From an uncultured Oscillospiraceae bacterium (GTDB lineage: Bacteria; Bacillota; Clostridia; Oscillospirales; Oscillospiraceae): a DNA stretch of 34,854 nucleotides. The notes beneath the pieces are model-generated. The model did not search any database. It was not told the origin of the DNA and saw only the letters and a program-made list of their open reading frames with translations. Every line of letters begins with the position of its first letter. The first letter of the stretch is position 1. Below, in pieces: positions 23,370 through 30,429 of this stretch. The stretch is taken from NCBI GenBank assembly GCA_947626585.1, contig CANQSU010000009.1:1-34854 (forward strand). The letters run 5' to 3'. Both the position numbers and the translations under genes were made by a program.

Positions 23370-25311
23370 AGCACAGCTTATATCCCGCCGGGACCTTGTC
23401 GTCCAGCATGAGCAGGTGAAGCTTCTCCTCGCCGTTCTCCTCCTTCACGGCGGAGATCAGCATACCGTTGGACTCCAAGCCCATCATCTTCCGGGTGGGG
23501 AGGTTGAGGATCGCCACAACGGTCTTGCCCACCAGCTCCTCCGGCTTGTAGAACTTGGCAATGCCGGAGAGGATCTGCCTCGGGCTGCCGGAGCCGTCGT
23601 CCAGGGTGAACTTCAAAAGCCGCTCGGACTTCTTCACGTTTTCGCAGGCCAGTACCTTGCAGACCCGCATGTCGCACTTGGCAAACTCGTCGACGGTCAC
23701 GTCGGGCAGCACCGGGTCGGACTTCGGCGCGGAGTTTTTGGCCGCGTAGAAATCCTCAATCTCCTTGGCCTTTTTGGCGGGGTCGATGCGGGCAAAGAGA
23801 ATCTCGGGCTGACCGATTTTGTGACCCTCGGGGATGGCGCCGAAGGAGGCCAGGCTGTCCCAGTCGGACACGGGCAGATTCAGCTGAGCGAAGATCTTCT
23901 CCGCTGTCTCCGGCAGGAACGGACTCAGAAGCGTGGCGCTGATGCGCACCGTCTCAAGAAGGTTATAGAGTACCGTGGCAAGGCGGGGCTTCGTCTCCTC
24001 GCCGCGGCCCAGCACCCAGGGCCGCGTCTCGTCCACGTACTTGTTGGCGCGGCGGAGAAGCGTGAAGATCTCGTCGATGGCATCCGCCACGTGGAGGGTA
24101 TTCATCTTCTCCCGGCATCTCTCAGGCGTCCGGAGCGCCAGCTCGATCAACTCGGCGTCCACCGGCTCCAGGGTGGAATTAGAGTCCACCACGCCGTCAA
24201 AATATTTGTTCTGCATGGAGACTGTGCGGTTGACCAGATTGCCCAGGATGTTGGCAAGGTCGGAGTTGATGCGTTCAATGACAAGCTCGTGGCTCATGGT
24301 GCCGTCGGAGGCGAAGGGCATCTCGTGCAGTACATAGTAGCGTACCGCGTCCACGCCGTAGAGGTCCACCAGGTCGTCGGCGTACAGGACGTTGCCCTTG
24401 GATTTGGACATCTTTCCGTCGCTCATCAAAAGCCACGGGTGGCCGAACACCTGTTTGGGCAGCGGCTCGCCCAGGGACATGAGAAACGCCGGCCAGTAGA
24501 GGGTGTGGAAGCGGAGAATGTCCTTACCGATGAGGTGTACGTCCGCCGGCCAGAATTTTTTATATTTCTCGCCGTTCTCGCCATTGGGCTCAAAGCCAGG
24601 GAAGGTGGCGTAGTTGAAGAGAGCGTCCAGCCACACGTATACCACGTGCCGGGGATCGGACTTCACCGGGATGCCCCAGGTGAAGCTGGTACGGGAGACG
24701 CACAGGTCCTGAAGTCCGGGCTTTAAGAAGTTGTTGATCATCTCGTTCTTCCGGGCCTCGGGCTGGATGAAATCGGGATGCTCCTCGATGTACTTCTTCA
24801 AAGGCTCCGTGTACCTGGAAAGCCTGAAGAAGTACGCCTCCTCCTCGGCCCACTTGACCTCCCGGCCGCAGTCGGGGCACTTGTGGTCCACAAGCTGGCT
24901 CTCGGTCCAGAAGGACTCGCAGGGGGTGCAGTACCAGCCCTCGTACTTGGACTTGTAGATATCGCCGTTTTCCACCATCCGCTCGAAGATCTCTTGGATC
25001 TTCCGCTCATGCTCCGGGTCCGTGGTGCGCACGAACCGGTCGTAGCTGGTGTTCATCAGGTCCCAGATGCGGCGGATCTCCCCGGAGGTGCCGTCCACGA
25101 ACTGCTGGGGGGTGACGCCCGCGGCCTCGGCCTTCTCCTGGATCTTCTGGCCGTGTTCGTCGGTGCCGGTCTGGAAGTACACGTCATACCCCTCCATTCG
25201 CTTGAACCGGCAGATGGCGTCCGCCAGCACGATCTCATAGGTATTGCCGATGTGGGGCTTGCCCGACGCATAGGCGATGGCGGTGGAAAGGTAGAATTTT
25301 CCTTTACTCAT
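23368..25311 (-). CDS. metG: methionyl-tRNA synthetase with C-terminal tRNA-binding domain
   Basis: MetG charges tRNA-Met with methionine. The 647-residue protein has the class I signature HIGN at 20-23 and KMSKS at 300-304. A zinc knuckle in the connective region has Cys128, Cys131, Cys145 and Cys148. The anticodon-binding alpha domain follows, and then an EMAP/ARC1p-type tRNA-binding OB domain over about the last 105 residues (FAKCDMRVCKVL.. to the C-terminus) that usually drives dimerisation. GGAGG ends 6 bases before ATG 25311. Only 70 bp separate it from the upstream GNAT gene, too little for a T-box, and a promoter fits there. Confidence 0.96.
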   Translation of the reverse strand: MSKGKFYLSTAIAYASGKPHIGNTYEIVLADAICRFKRMEGYDVYFQTGTDEHGQKIQEKAEAAGVTPQQFVDGTSGEIRRIWDLMNTSYDRFVRTTDPEHERKIQEIFERMVENGDIYKSKYEGWYCTPCESFWTESQLVDHKCPDCGREVKWAEEEAYFFRLSRYTEPLKKYIEEHPDFIQPEARKNEMINNFLKPGLQDLCVSRTSFTWGIPVKSDPRHVVYVWLDALFNYATFPGFEPNGENGEKYKKFWPADVHLIGKDILRFHTLYWPAFLMSLGEPLPKQVFGHPWLLMSDGKMSKSKGNVLYADDLVDLYGVDAVRYYVLHEMPFASDGTMSHELVIERINSDLANILGNLVNRTVSMQNKYFDGVVDSNSTLEPVDAELIELALRTPERCREKMNTLHVADAIDEIFTLLRRANKYVDETRPWVLGRGEETKPRLATVLYNLLETVRISATLLSPFLPETAEKIFAQLNLPVSDWDSLASFGAIPEGHKIGQPEILFARIDPAKKAKEIEDFYAAKNSAPKSDPVLPDVTVDEFAKCDMRVCKVLACENVKKSERLLKFTLDDGSGSPRQILSGIAKFYKPEELVGKTVVAILNLPTRKMMGLESNGMLISAVKEENGEEKLHLLMLDDKVPAGYKLC

Positions 25312-25339
25312 AGTGTACCTCCTGAATGTTTGTCTCTTT

Positions 25340-25369
25340 ATTTTAGCACAAGGTGTGCGGAAATTGCAA
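25340..25369 (-). promoter_or_regulatory. promoter of metG
   Basis: On the - strand TTGCAA (25369-25364) and TAAAAT (25345-25340) are separated by 18 bp, just upstream of metG. It would let metG be expressed apart from the alaS operon. Confidence 0.55.
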
Positions 25370-25381
25370 TCGATTTGCGGT

Positions 25382-25933
25382 TTACAGCTTCAGTATCATC
25401 ATATACTCGTTGAGCAGAGTCCCGTCCGAGAGGCGGATGGCGTCGGGAATGACGCCGCATATGCGAAAGCCCATCTTCTCATAGAGCGCCCGGGCACGGG
25501 AATTGCCCTCGATGAAGTCAAGCTCCAGCTGGGTGACGCCCTGGCGGGATCTGGCGATGCTTATCAAGGTTTGGAGCATGGCCGTGCCGATGCCGAGACT
25601 CCAGAACTCCCTCTGTATGGCGATGCCGACGCCGCCCCGGTGACGGGACTTGAAGTCCGTTTTGAAGGTAATGTCACATGTCCCGACGAGACGTCCGTCA
25701 ACAAAGCAGCCGATCAGGGCGGCGCTTTCGGAGCTGTTATACTCCTCGAGAAATCCGCGCTCCCCATCGACGGAATATTTGTCCCGGTCCATGGGGTCGA
25801 CATATAAAAAGTGCGTCTCCTCGGCACACCGCAGGAAACTCTCAAAGAGCGCCGGGGCCTCCTCGGGGGTGAGACAGCGAAGCACCGCCTCCCGCCCATC
25901 CTTCAGGCGGATGGGGATGGGTTCAATGATCAT
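25382..25933 (-). CDS. GNAT family N-acetyltransferase
   Basis: This 183-residue GNAT has RHRGGVGIAIQREFWSLGIGTAMLQTLI, in which the acetyl-CoA loop is FWSLGIGTAML. It also has LELDFIEGNSRARALYEKMGF, the classical motif B with N..A..LYEK.GF. The substrate is unknown; similar proteins acetylate amino acids, peptides or protein N-termini. It begins 3 bases after the HIT gene stop and lacks a strong ribosome binding site of its own, so it is probably translated by coupling at the end of the alaS operon. Confidence 0.88.
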   Translation of the reverse strand: MIIEPIPIRLKDGREAVLRCLTPEEAPALFESFLRCAEETHFLYVDPMDRDKYSVDGERGFLEEYNSSESAALIGCFVDGRLVGTCDITFKTDFKSRHRGGVGIAIQREFWSLGIGTAMLQTLISIARSRQGVTQLELDFIEGNSRARALYEKMGFRICGVIPDAIRLSDGTLLNEYMMILKL

Positions 25934-25936
25934 AGT

Positions 25937-26299
25937 TTACGCCATCCGCTCGCCCATTTTGACGCCGCCCAGGATATGGAAATGCAGATGGGGGACGGTC
26001 TGCCCAGCGTCGGGGCCGCAGTTGGAGATGACGCGGTAGCCGCCCTCCAGTCCCTCCTCCCGGGCGATCCTGGCAATGACGGTGAACATGTGGCCCACCA
26101 GGGCCTCGTTTTTGCCGTCGATCTCCGCCACGGAGGGAATGTGTACCTTGGGGACAACTAAAATGTGCGTGGGAGCCTGGGGGTTGATGTCCCGGAAGGC
26201 ATAGCACAGATGGTCCTCGTAAACCTTGGTTGAGGGGATATCGCCCTTTATGATCTTGCAGAAAAGGCAGTTATCGTCGTAATTCAGAACGTCGGACAT
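25937..26299 (-). CDS. HIT family (histidine triad) nucleotide-binding protein
   Basis: This 120-residue protein has CLFCKIIKGDIPS with Cys11 and Cys14, which bind zinc together with His residues in some Hint proteins. The histidine triad HLHFH has His104, His106 and His108, followed by ILGG. HIT/Hint enzymes hydrolyse nucleoside phosphoramidates and aminoacyl-adenylates. A gene of this kind in an operon headed by alaS fits a role in clearing aminoacyl-AMP, but that is inference. AAAGGAG lies 7 bases before ATG 26299. Gaps to its neighbours are 5 and 3 bases. Confidence 0.94.
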   Translation of the reverse strand: MSDVLNYDDNCLFCKIIKGDIPSTKVYEDHLCYAFRDINPQAPTHILVVPKVHIPSVAEIDGKNEALVGHMFTVIARIAREEGLEGGYRVISNCGPDAGQTVPHLHFHILGGVKMGERMA

Positions 26300-26304
26300 G
26301 GGTT

Positions 26305-26805
26305 TTACTCCTTTCGGAAGTTCAATTCCTCAATATATTTTTGTATTCTGTGGGTGACAAGCTCACCCGGGCCCATTTTTGAAAGCTCAGAGGCGCTGAC
26401 CCAGCGAAAATCCACCGTCTCCCCCGGTTGAAGGGCGACGCTGTCCTTGTCCCAGTCGGTGACGCAGAGAAATTCCACGTAATGGGTATCCGCGGTGGTA
26501 ATGCGGCCCACCTCGGTGAGGGCGGCGCTGCCGATCCCTGTCTCCTCCCGCAGCTCACGTCGGGCGCAATCGAGGGGACCCTCCCCCCGGAGGGCGGACC
26601 CTCCGGCGGTGGCCTCCCACATATTTCCGAATTCTTTGCGTGGGTCCCGGCGCGTCAGCAAATATGTTCCGTCGGTGTGCCGCACCAGGACATCGCTGAC
26701 AAGATGGTATAAACCGCGCGGGATGGGGTCGCCCCGGACGAGGGAAACGTTATCCACTTTGTTAAAGTCCGCGTCATAGGCGTCCCAGAACTCCACGGCG
26801 CTCAT
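26305..26805 (-). CDS. Nudix hydrolase
   Basis: The Nudix box is complete at residues 69-91: G, five residues, Glu75, seven residues, then RELREETGI (83-91). The 166-residue protein resembles IPP-isomerase-like or YfcD-like Nudix enzymes in its opening (EFWDAYDADFNKV..) and in LLTRRDPRKEFGNMWEATAGG. Nudix enzymes cleave nucleoside diphosphates linked to another group, with Mg2+; the substrate cannot be predicted. Its ATG overlaps the cupin stop (ATGA). Confidence 0.92.
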   Translation of the reverse strand: MSAVEFWDAYDADFNKVDNVSLVRGDPIPRGLYHLVSDVLVRHTDGTYLLTRRDPRKEFGNMWEATAGGSALRGEGPLDCARRELREETGIGSAALTEVGRITTADTHYVEFLCVTDWDKDSVALQPGETVDFRWVSASELSKMGPGELVTHRIQKYIEELNFRKE

Positions 26806-27137
26806 CTCTTGTGTTCCGGCACAACAGCGAAGAACCGGAGGGGCTTATCGCTCTCGTTTCTCAGGCTGTGCGTATGTCCCTCGGGGCAGTAGCTCACGTC
26901 GCCGGGACGTATAATTTCCCGCTCCCCGTCGCAGACCATCACGCCCTCGCCCTCTAAGATGTAGACGATCTCGCTGTTCCCCTCGTGGGTGTGCGGCCCG
27001 ATATAGGCGCCGGGGGAGAGGGTGGCGGTCATGATCTTGTTGTTTTCATCGGTGAACATCCGGGGCTCAAAAAGCCCCGCGCCGCCCTTGAAACCGTCGA
27101 TATGATGTTGGGGGATGGCGGTGAAGTCAATCATCAT
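26802..27137 (-). CDS. small single-domain cupin protein
   Basis: This 111-residue protein is one conserved beta-barrel cupin. Motif 1 (GPHTHEGNSEIVYILEG) supplies His49, His51 and Glu56, and motif 2 (PGDVSYCPEGHTHSLRN) supplies His88 and His90, enough to bind a metal such as Mn, Fe or Zn. Small cupins may be isomerases, dioxygenases or sensors, and the sequence does not say which. Two ATGs overlap the start; the first (27137) has GGGAG at 8 bases and is preferred. It lies 5 bp after the unknown gene and overlaps the Nudix gene by 4. Confidence 0.9.
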   Translation of the reverse strand: MMIDFTAIPQHHIDGFKGGAGLFEPRMFTDENNKIMTATLSPGAYIGPHTHEGNSEIVYILEGEGVMVCDGEREIIRPGDVSYCPEGHTHSLRNESDKPLRFFAVVPEHKR

Positions 27138-27142
27138 GATAT

Positions 27143-27685
27143 TTACTCCCTTTCAAGACCGAGTACGTCGTAATATTCATCGGAGTATTTCAACACGGAC
27201 GGGTCGAAGGCGGCCTGCATGGCCTTGACCTTGTCAAAGGGGTCCTCCGGCGTCAGGCCGAACGCCGACGCGATAGCGGCCAGGGCCGCGTCCTTCTTTT
27301 CGAAGAACGCCTCGCATCCCGGCCAGGACGCCTCCGCGTCCTCCCGCAGCAGGTCCCGGAACCGCTCCTCGGTGAGCCACCAGATCTGGGAGATGGGGTT
27401 GGCGTCCCGACAGTACAGCACAAAGGACAGGAATTGACGTAAATCCTCTCCCACCGGCAGCACGTAGGTCCCGATCTCCCCCATGGAGGGGTCCACGCAG
27501 AACACCCGCTCGTCCCCCGGCAGGAGGACGAAGTGGACGCCGTCGCAGCCGATGTCTCCCACCGGCTCCGCCCCCACGGGGGTGCAAAAGTAGGGTGTCA
27601 GCTCCGGCCCTCTCTGCTCCAGCCCCAGGGCGGACAGGTCGGCGTCCAGCGCCCGCAGGCGCTTTAAGTCGTCCCTTGTACTCAT
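27143..27685 (-). CDS. conserved hypothetical protein, possibly SMI1/KNR4-like
   Basis: I do not recognise this 180-residue protein with confidence. It is acidic, soluble and rich in aromatic residues. A central GVHFVLLPGDERVFCVD..GEIGTYVLPVGEDLRQFLSFVLYCRD resembles the layout of SMI1/KNR4 (SUKH) domains. It has no signal peptide or membrane segment. Its ATG overlaps the alaS stop by 4 bases and the cupin gene starts 5 bases after it, so it is a fixed part of the alaS operon. If it is SUKH-like it could bind a partner protein, but no toxin gene is nearby. Confidence 0.65.
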   Translation of the reverse strand: MSTRDDLKRLRALDADLSALGLEQRGPELTPYFCTPVGAEPVGDIGCDGVHFVLLPGDERVFCVDPSMGEIGTYVLPVGEDLRQFLSFVLYCRDANPISQIWWLTEERFRDLLREDAEASWPGCEAFFEKKDAALAAIASAFGLTPEDPFDKVKAMQAAFDPSVLKYSDEYYDVLGLERE

Positions 27686-30348
27686 AGGCCCAGCTTCTCC
27701 GCCACGAAGTCGTCGACACCGGCCAGCGCGTCGTCCAGCTTCAGCACGTTCCGGCCGCCTCCCATGGCGGAATCCGGCCGGCCGCCGCCCTTGCCGCCGC
27801 AGACGGCGCAGACAGCGCGAATGATATCGCCGGCCTTGACGCCCCGGGCCACCGCGTCCTTGCCGCAGACTGCCTGGAAGGTCAGCTTCTCGCCGTCCAC
27901 GCTGGCAATCACCGCCACCACCGCGCTGTCGCGGTCGCGGAGCATGTCACCAAGCTTGCGAAGCTCATCGGGCGTGGCCGCGTGGCGGCTGGCGGTGACG
28001 ACATGGAGGTCGCCGACCTTTTTGGCGGCGGCCAGGAAGCTGCCGATCTCGCCGGAGCGCAGCTTGTCCTGAAGAGATTCAAGGTCGTGGTGGAGGGAGC
28101 GTATCTCCTCCTGATTGGCCTTGAGCTTATCAATTAACTCGAAGGGGGAGGACTTAAGGACGTTGGCCGCCTCAAGAAGCGTGCGGTTCATCCGCTCGTT
28201 CTCCTTGAAATATTCCAGTCCCGTGATGGCCTCGATGCGCCTCACGCCGGCGGCCACGGAGAACTCGGAGGTGATGCGGAAGGGGCCCACCTTTGCCACG
28301 TTGTCCTCGTGGGTGCCGCCGCAGAACTCCACGGAGAAGCCGTCGCCCATGGTGACGACCCGGACGATATCGCCGTACTTCTCCCCAAACAGCGCCTGGG
28401 CACCCAGCTTCTTGGCCTCCGCGATGGGAAGCTCCTGGGTCCTGATGCCGTCGCCGGTCAGGATCTCCCGGTTGACGATATCCGCCACCTTCAAAAGCTC
28501 CTCGCCGGTGAGGGCCGCGAAGTGGGTGAAGTCGAAGCGGAGCCTGTCGGGCTCCACCAAAGACCCGGCCTGGTGCACGTGGTCGCCCAGGACCTGCCTG
28601 AGGGCGGCGCCCAGAAGGTGTGTGGCGCTGTGGGCGCGCCTGATGGCCTCGCGCCGCGCGGTGTCGATGGACGCGGTGACGGTGTCTCCCAGCTTGAGGG
28701 CGCCGGCGGTCACCTTGCCGTAGTGCATGTACTTGCCGCCCTTGTTTTTCTGGACGTCCGTGACCTCGAAGGCCATGCCATCGGCGGTGATGGTCCCGTG
28801 GTCGCCCACCTGGCCGCCCATCTCGGCGTAGAAGGGGGTCCTGTCCAGGACCACGATGCCCTCCACGCCGGCCATCATCTCCTCGGCCTGCTCGTTTTCC
28901 ACGACCAGGGCCACGACCCTGGTGCCGACGACGGTATTCTCTGTGTAACCCGTAAATTCCGTCTCAGGCACGTTCTTGCCGAACTCCACGCCGGCCCAGC
29001 CCAAATCGCCCAGGGCCTCACGGGCCTTGCGGGCACGGGTGCGCTGCTCCTCCATCTGCTCCTTGAAGCTGGCCTCGTCCACGCTCATGCCCTGCTCCTC
29101 CACCATCTCGCGGGTCAGGTCGATGGGGAAGCCGTAGGTGTCGTAAAGCTTGAAGGCGTCCGTGCCGGAGAAGGTCTTATCACCCCTGGCCTGATGGTCG
29201 GAGAGCATGTCATTGAAAATGCGCAGTCCCGCGTCGATGGTGCGGGCGAAGTTTTCCTCCTCCACGCGGATAACCCGGGTGATATACTCCTGCCTCTCCC
29301 GCAGCTCGGGATAGTGGCCCTCGTTCTCACGTACCACCGTGTCCACCACATCGTGCAGGAACGGATCGGTGACGCCCAAGAGCCGGCCGTGCCGGGCGGC
29401 GCGCCGCAAAAGACGGCGGAGAACATAGCCTCTCCCCTCGTTGGAGGGCAGTACGCCGTCGCAGATCATGAAAACAGACGACCTGATGTGGTCGGTGATG
29501 ACCCTGAGGGAGACGTCCTTGGCGTGGCTCTCGCCGTAGTGAGCCCCGGTCAGCTCGGAGACCTTGTTCGTGATGTTCATGACCGTATCCACGTCGAAGA
29601 GCGAGGCCACGTTCTGGCACACGCAGGCAAGGCGCTCAAGGCCCATGCCGGTGTCGATGTTCTTCTGCTTCAGCTCCGTGTAGTGGCCCTCGCCGTCGTT
29701 GTCAAACTGGGAGAACACCACGTTCCAGACCTCGATATACCGGTCGCAGTCACAGCCCACGGTGCAGCCGGGCTTGCCGCAGCCCCACTCGGGGCCCCGG
29801 TCATAGTAGATCTCGGAGCAGGGGCCGCAGGGGCCGGAGCCATGCTCCCAGAAGTTGTCCTCCTTGCCGAACCTGAAGATGCGCTCGGCGGGGATACCGA
29901 TCTCCTCGTGCCAGATGCGGAAGGCCTCGTCGTCGGCGGGGGTCGTCTCATTCCCGGCAAAAACGGAGGGGTAAAGACGGTCGGGGTCCAGCCCCACCCA
30001 CTCGGGGCCGGTCAAAAACTCCCACGCCCAGTGGATGGCCTCTTTTTTGAAATAGTCGCCGAAGGAGAAGTTGCCCAGCATCTCAAAAAAGGTGCCGTGG
30101 CGGGCCGTGTGGCCGATATTCTCAATGTCGCCGGTGCGGATGCACTTCTGGCAGGTGGTGACCCGGTGCCGTGGCGGCTCCTGCTCGCCGGTGAAGAAGG
30201 GCTTCATGGGCGCCATACCGGAGTTGATAAGCAGGAGGGAGGCGTCGTTCTGGGGAATGAGGGAGAAGGAGGGAAGACGCAGATGCCCTTTCGTCTCAAA
30301 AAAGCGGAGAAACATCTCCCGAAGCTCGTTAAGGCCGTATGCTTTCAT
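27682..30348 (-). CDS. alaS: alanyl-tRNA synthetase
   Basis: AlaS charges tRNA-Ala and edits Ser- and Gly-tRNA-Ala. The 888-residue protein is full length. The class II catalytic part opens with LREMFLRFFETKGH and has NSGMAPMKPFF, RHGTFFEMLGNFSFGDYFK and ERLACVCQN. The editing domain has its zinc site, His573 and His577 (HSATH), Cys676 and His680 (CGGTH). The C-terminal coiled coil and oligomerisation (C-Ala) domain ends with GGKGGGRPDSAMGGG. AAGGAG lies 11 bases before ATG 30348. Five small genes follow with minimal gaps. No T-box leader is seen in the short gap behind mltG. Confidence 0.97.
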   Translation of the reverse strand: MKAYGLNELREMFLRFFETKGHLRLPSFSLIPQNDASLLLINSGMAPMKPFFTGEQEPPRHRVTTCQKCIRTGDIENIGHTARHGTFFEMLGNFSFGDYFKKEAIHWAWEFLTGPEWVGLDPDRLYPSVFAGNETTPADDEAFRIWHEEIGIPAERIFRFGKEDNFWEHGSGPCGPCSEIYYDRGPEWGCGKPGCTVGCDCDRYIEVWNVVFSQFDNDGEGHYTELKQKNIDTGMGLERLACVCQNVASLFDVDTVMNITNKVSELTGAHYGESHAKDVSLRVITDHIRSSVFMICDGVLPSNEGRGYVLRRLLRRAARHGRLLGVTDPFLHDVVDTVVRENEGHYPELRERQEYITRVIRVEEENFARTIDAGLRIFNDMLSDHQARGDKTFSGTDAFKLYDTYGFPIDLTREMVEEQGMSVDEASFKEQMEEQRTRARKAREALGDLGWAGVEFGKNVPETEFTGYTENTVVGTRVVALVVENEQAEEMMAGVEGIVVLDRTPFYAEMGGQVGDHGTITADGMAFEVTDVQKNKGGKYMHYGKVTAGALKLGDTVTASIDTARREAIRRAHSATHLLGAALRQVLGDHVHQAGSLVEPDRLRFDFTHFAALTGEELLKVADIVNREILTGDGIRTQELPIAEAKKLGAQALFGEKYGDIVRVVTMGDGFSVEFCGGTHEDNVAKVGPFRITSEFSVAAGVRRIEAITGLEYFKENERMNRTLLEAANVLKSSPFELIDKLKANQEEIRSLHHDLESLQDKLRSGEIGSFLAAAKKVGDLHVVTASRHAATPDELRKLGDMLRDRDSAVVAVIASVDGEKLTFQAVCGKDAVARGVKAGDIIRAVCAVCGGKGGGRPDSAMGGGRNVLKLDDALAGVDDFVAEKLGL

Positions 30349-30386
30349 GTGTGTATATATCTCCTTGAATGTAATGAAGTCTATGG

Positions 30387-30416
30387 CCGGTGGGCCGCCC
30401 GCGGGCGGCCCACCGG
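30387..30416. repeat. 14-bp perfect palindromic repeat between mltG and alaS (GGGCCGCCC core)
   Basis: CCGGTGGGCCGCCC at 30387-30400 and its exact complement at 30403-30416 enclose two bases. It shares the GGGCCGCC/GGCGGCCC core with repeats in the purine cluster. On the - strand it follows the mltG stop without a T-run, so it may attenuate transcription or stabilise the mRNA 3' end rather than terminate. Confidence 0.7.
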
Positions 30417-30429
30417 GGCGTACTGTCCG

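Noticed and set aside
25312-25381. Possible T-box leader for metG, and likewise in front of alaS
   Set aside because: The 70- and 81-bp gaps are too short for a T-box, and neither holds the conserved TGGNACCGCG-like bulge.
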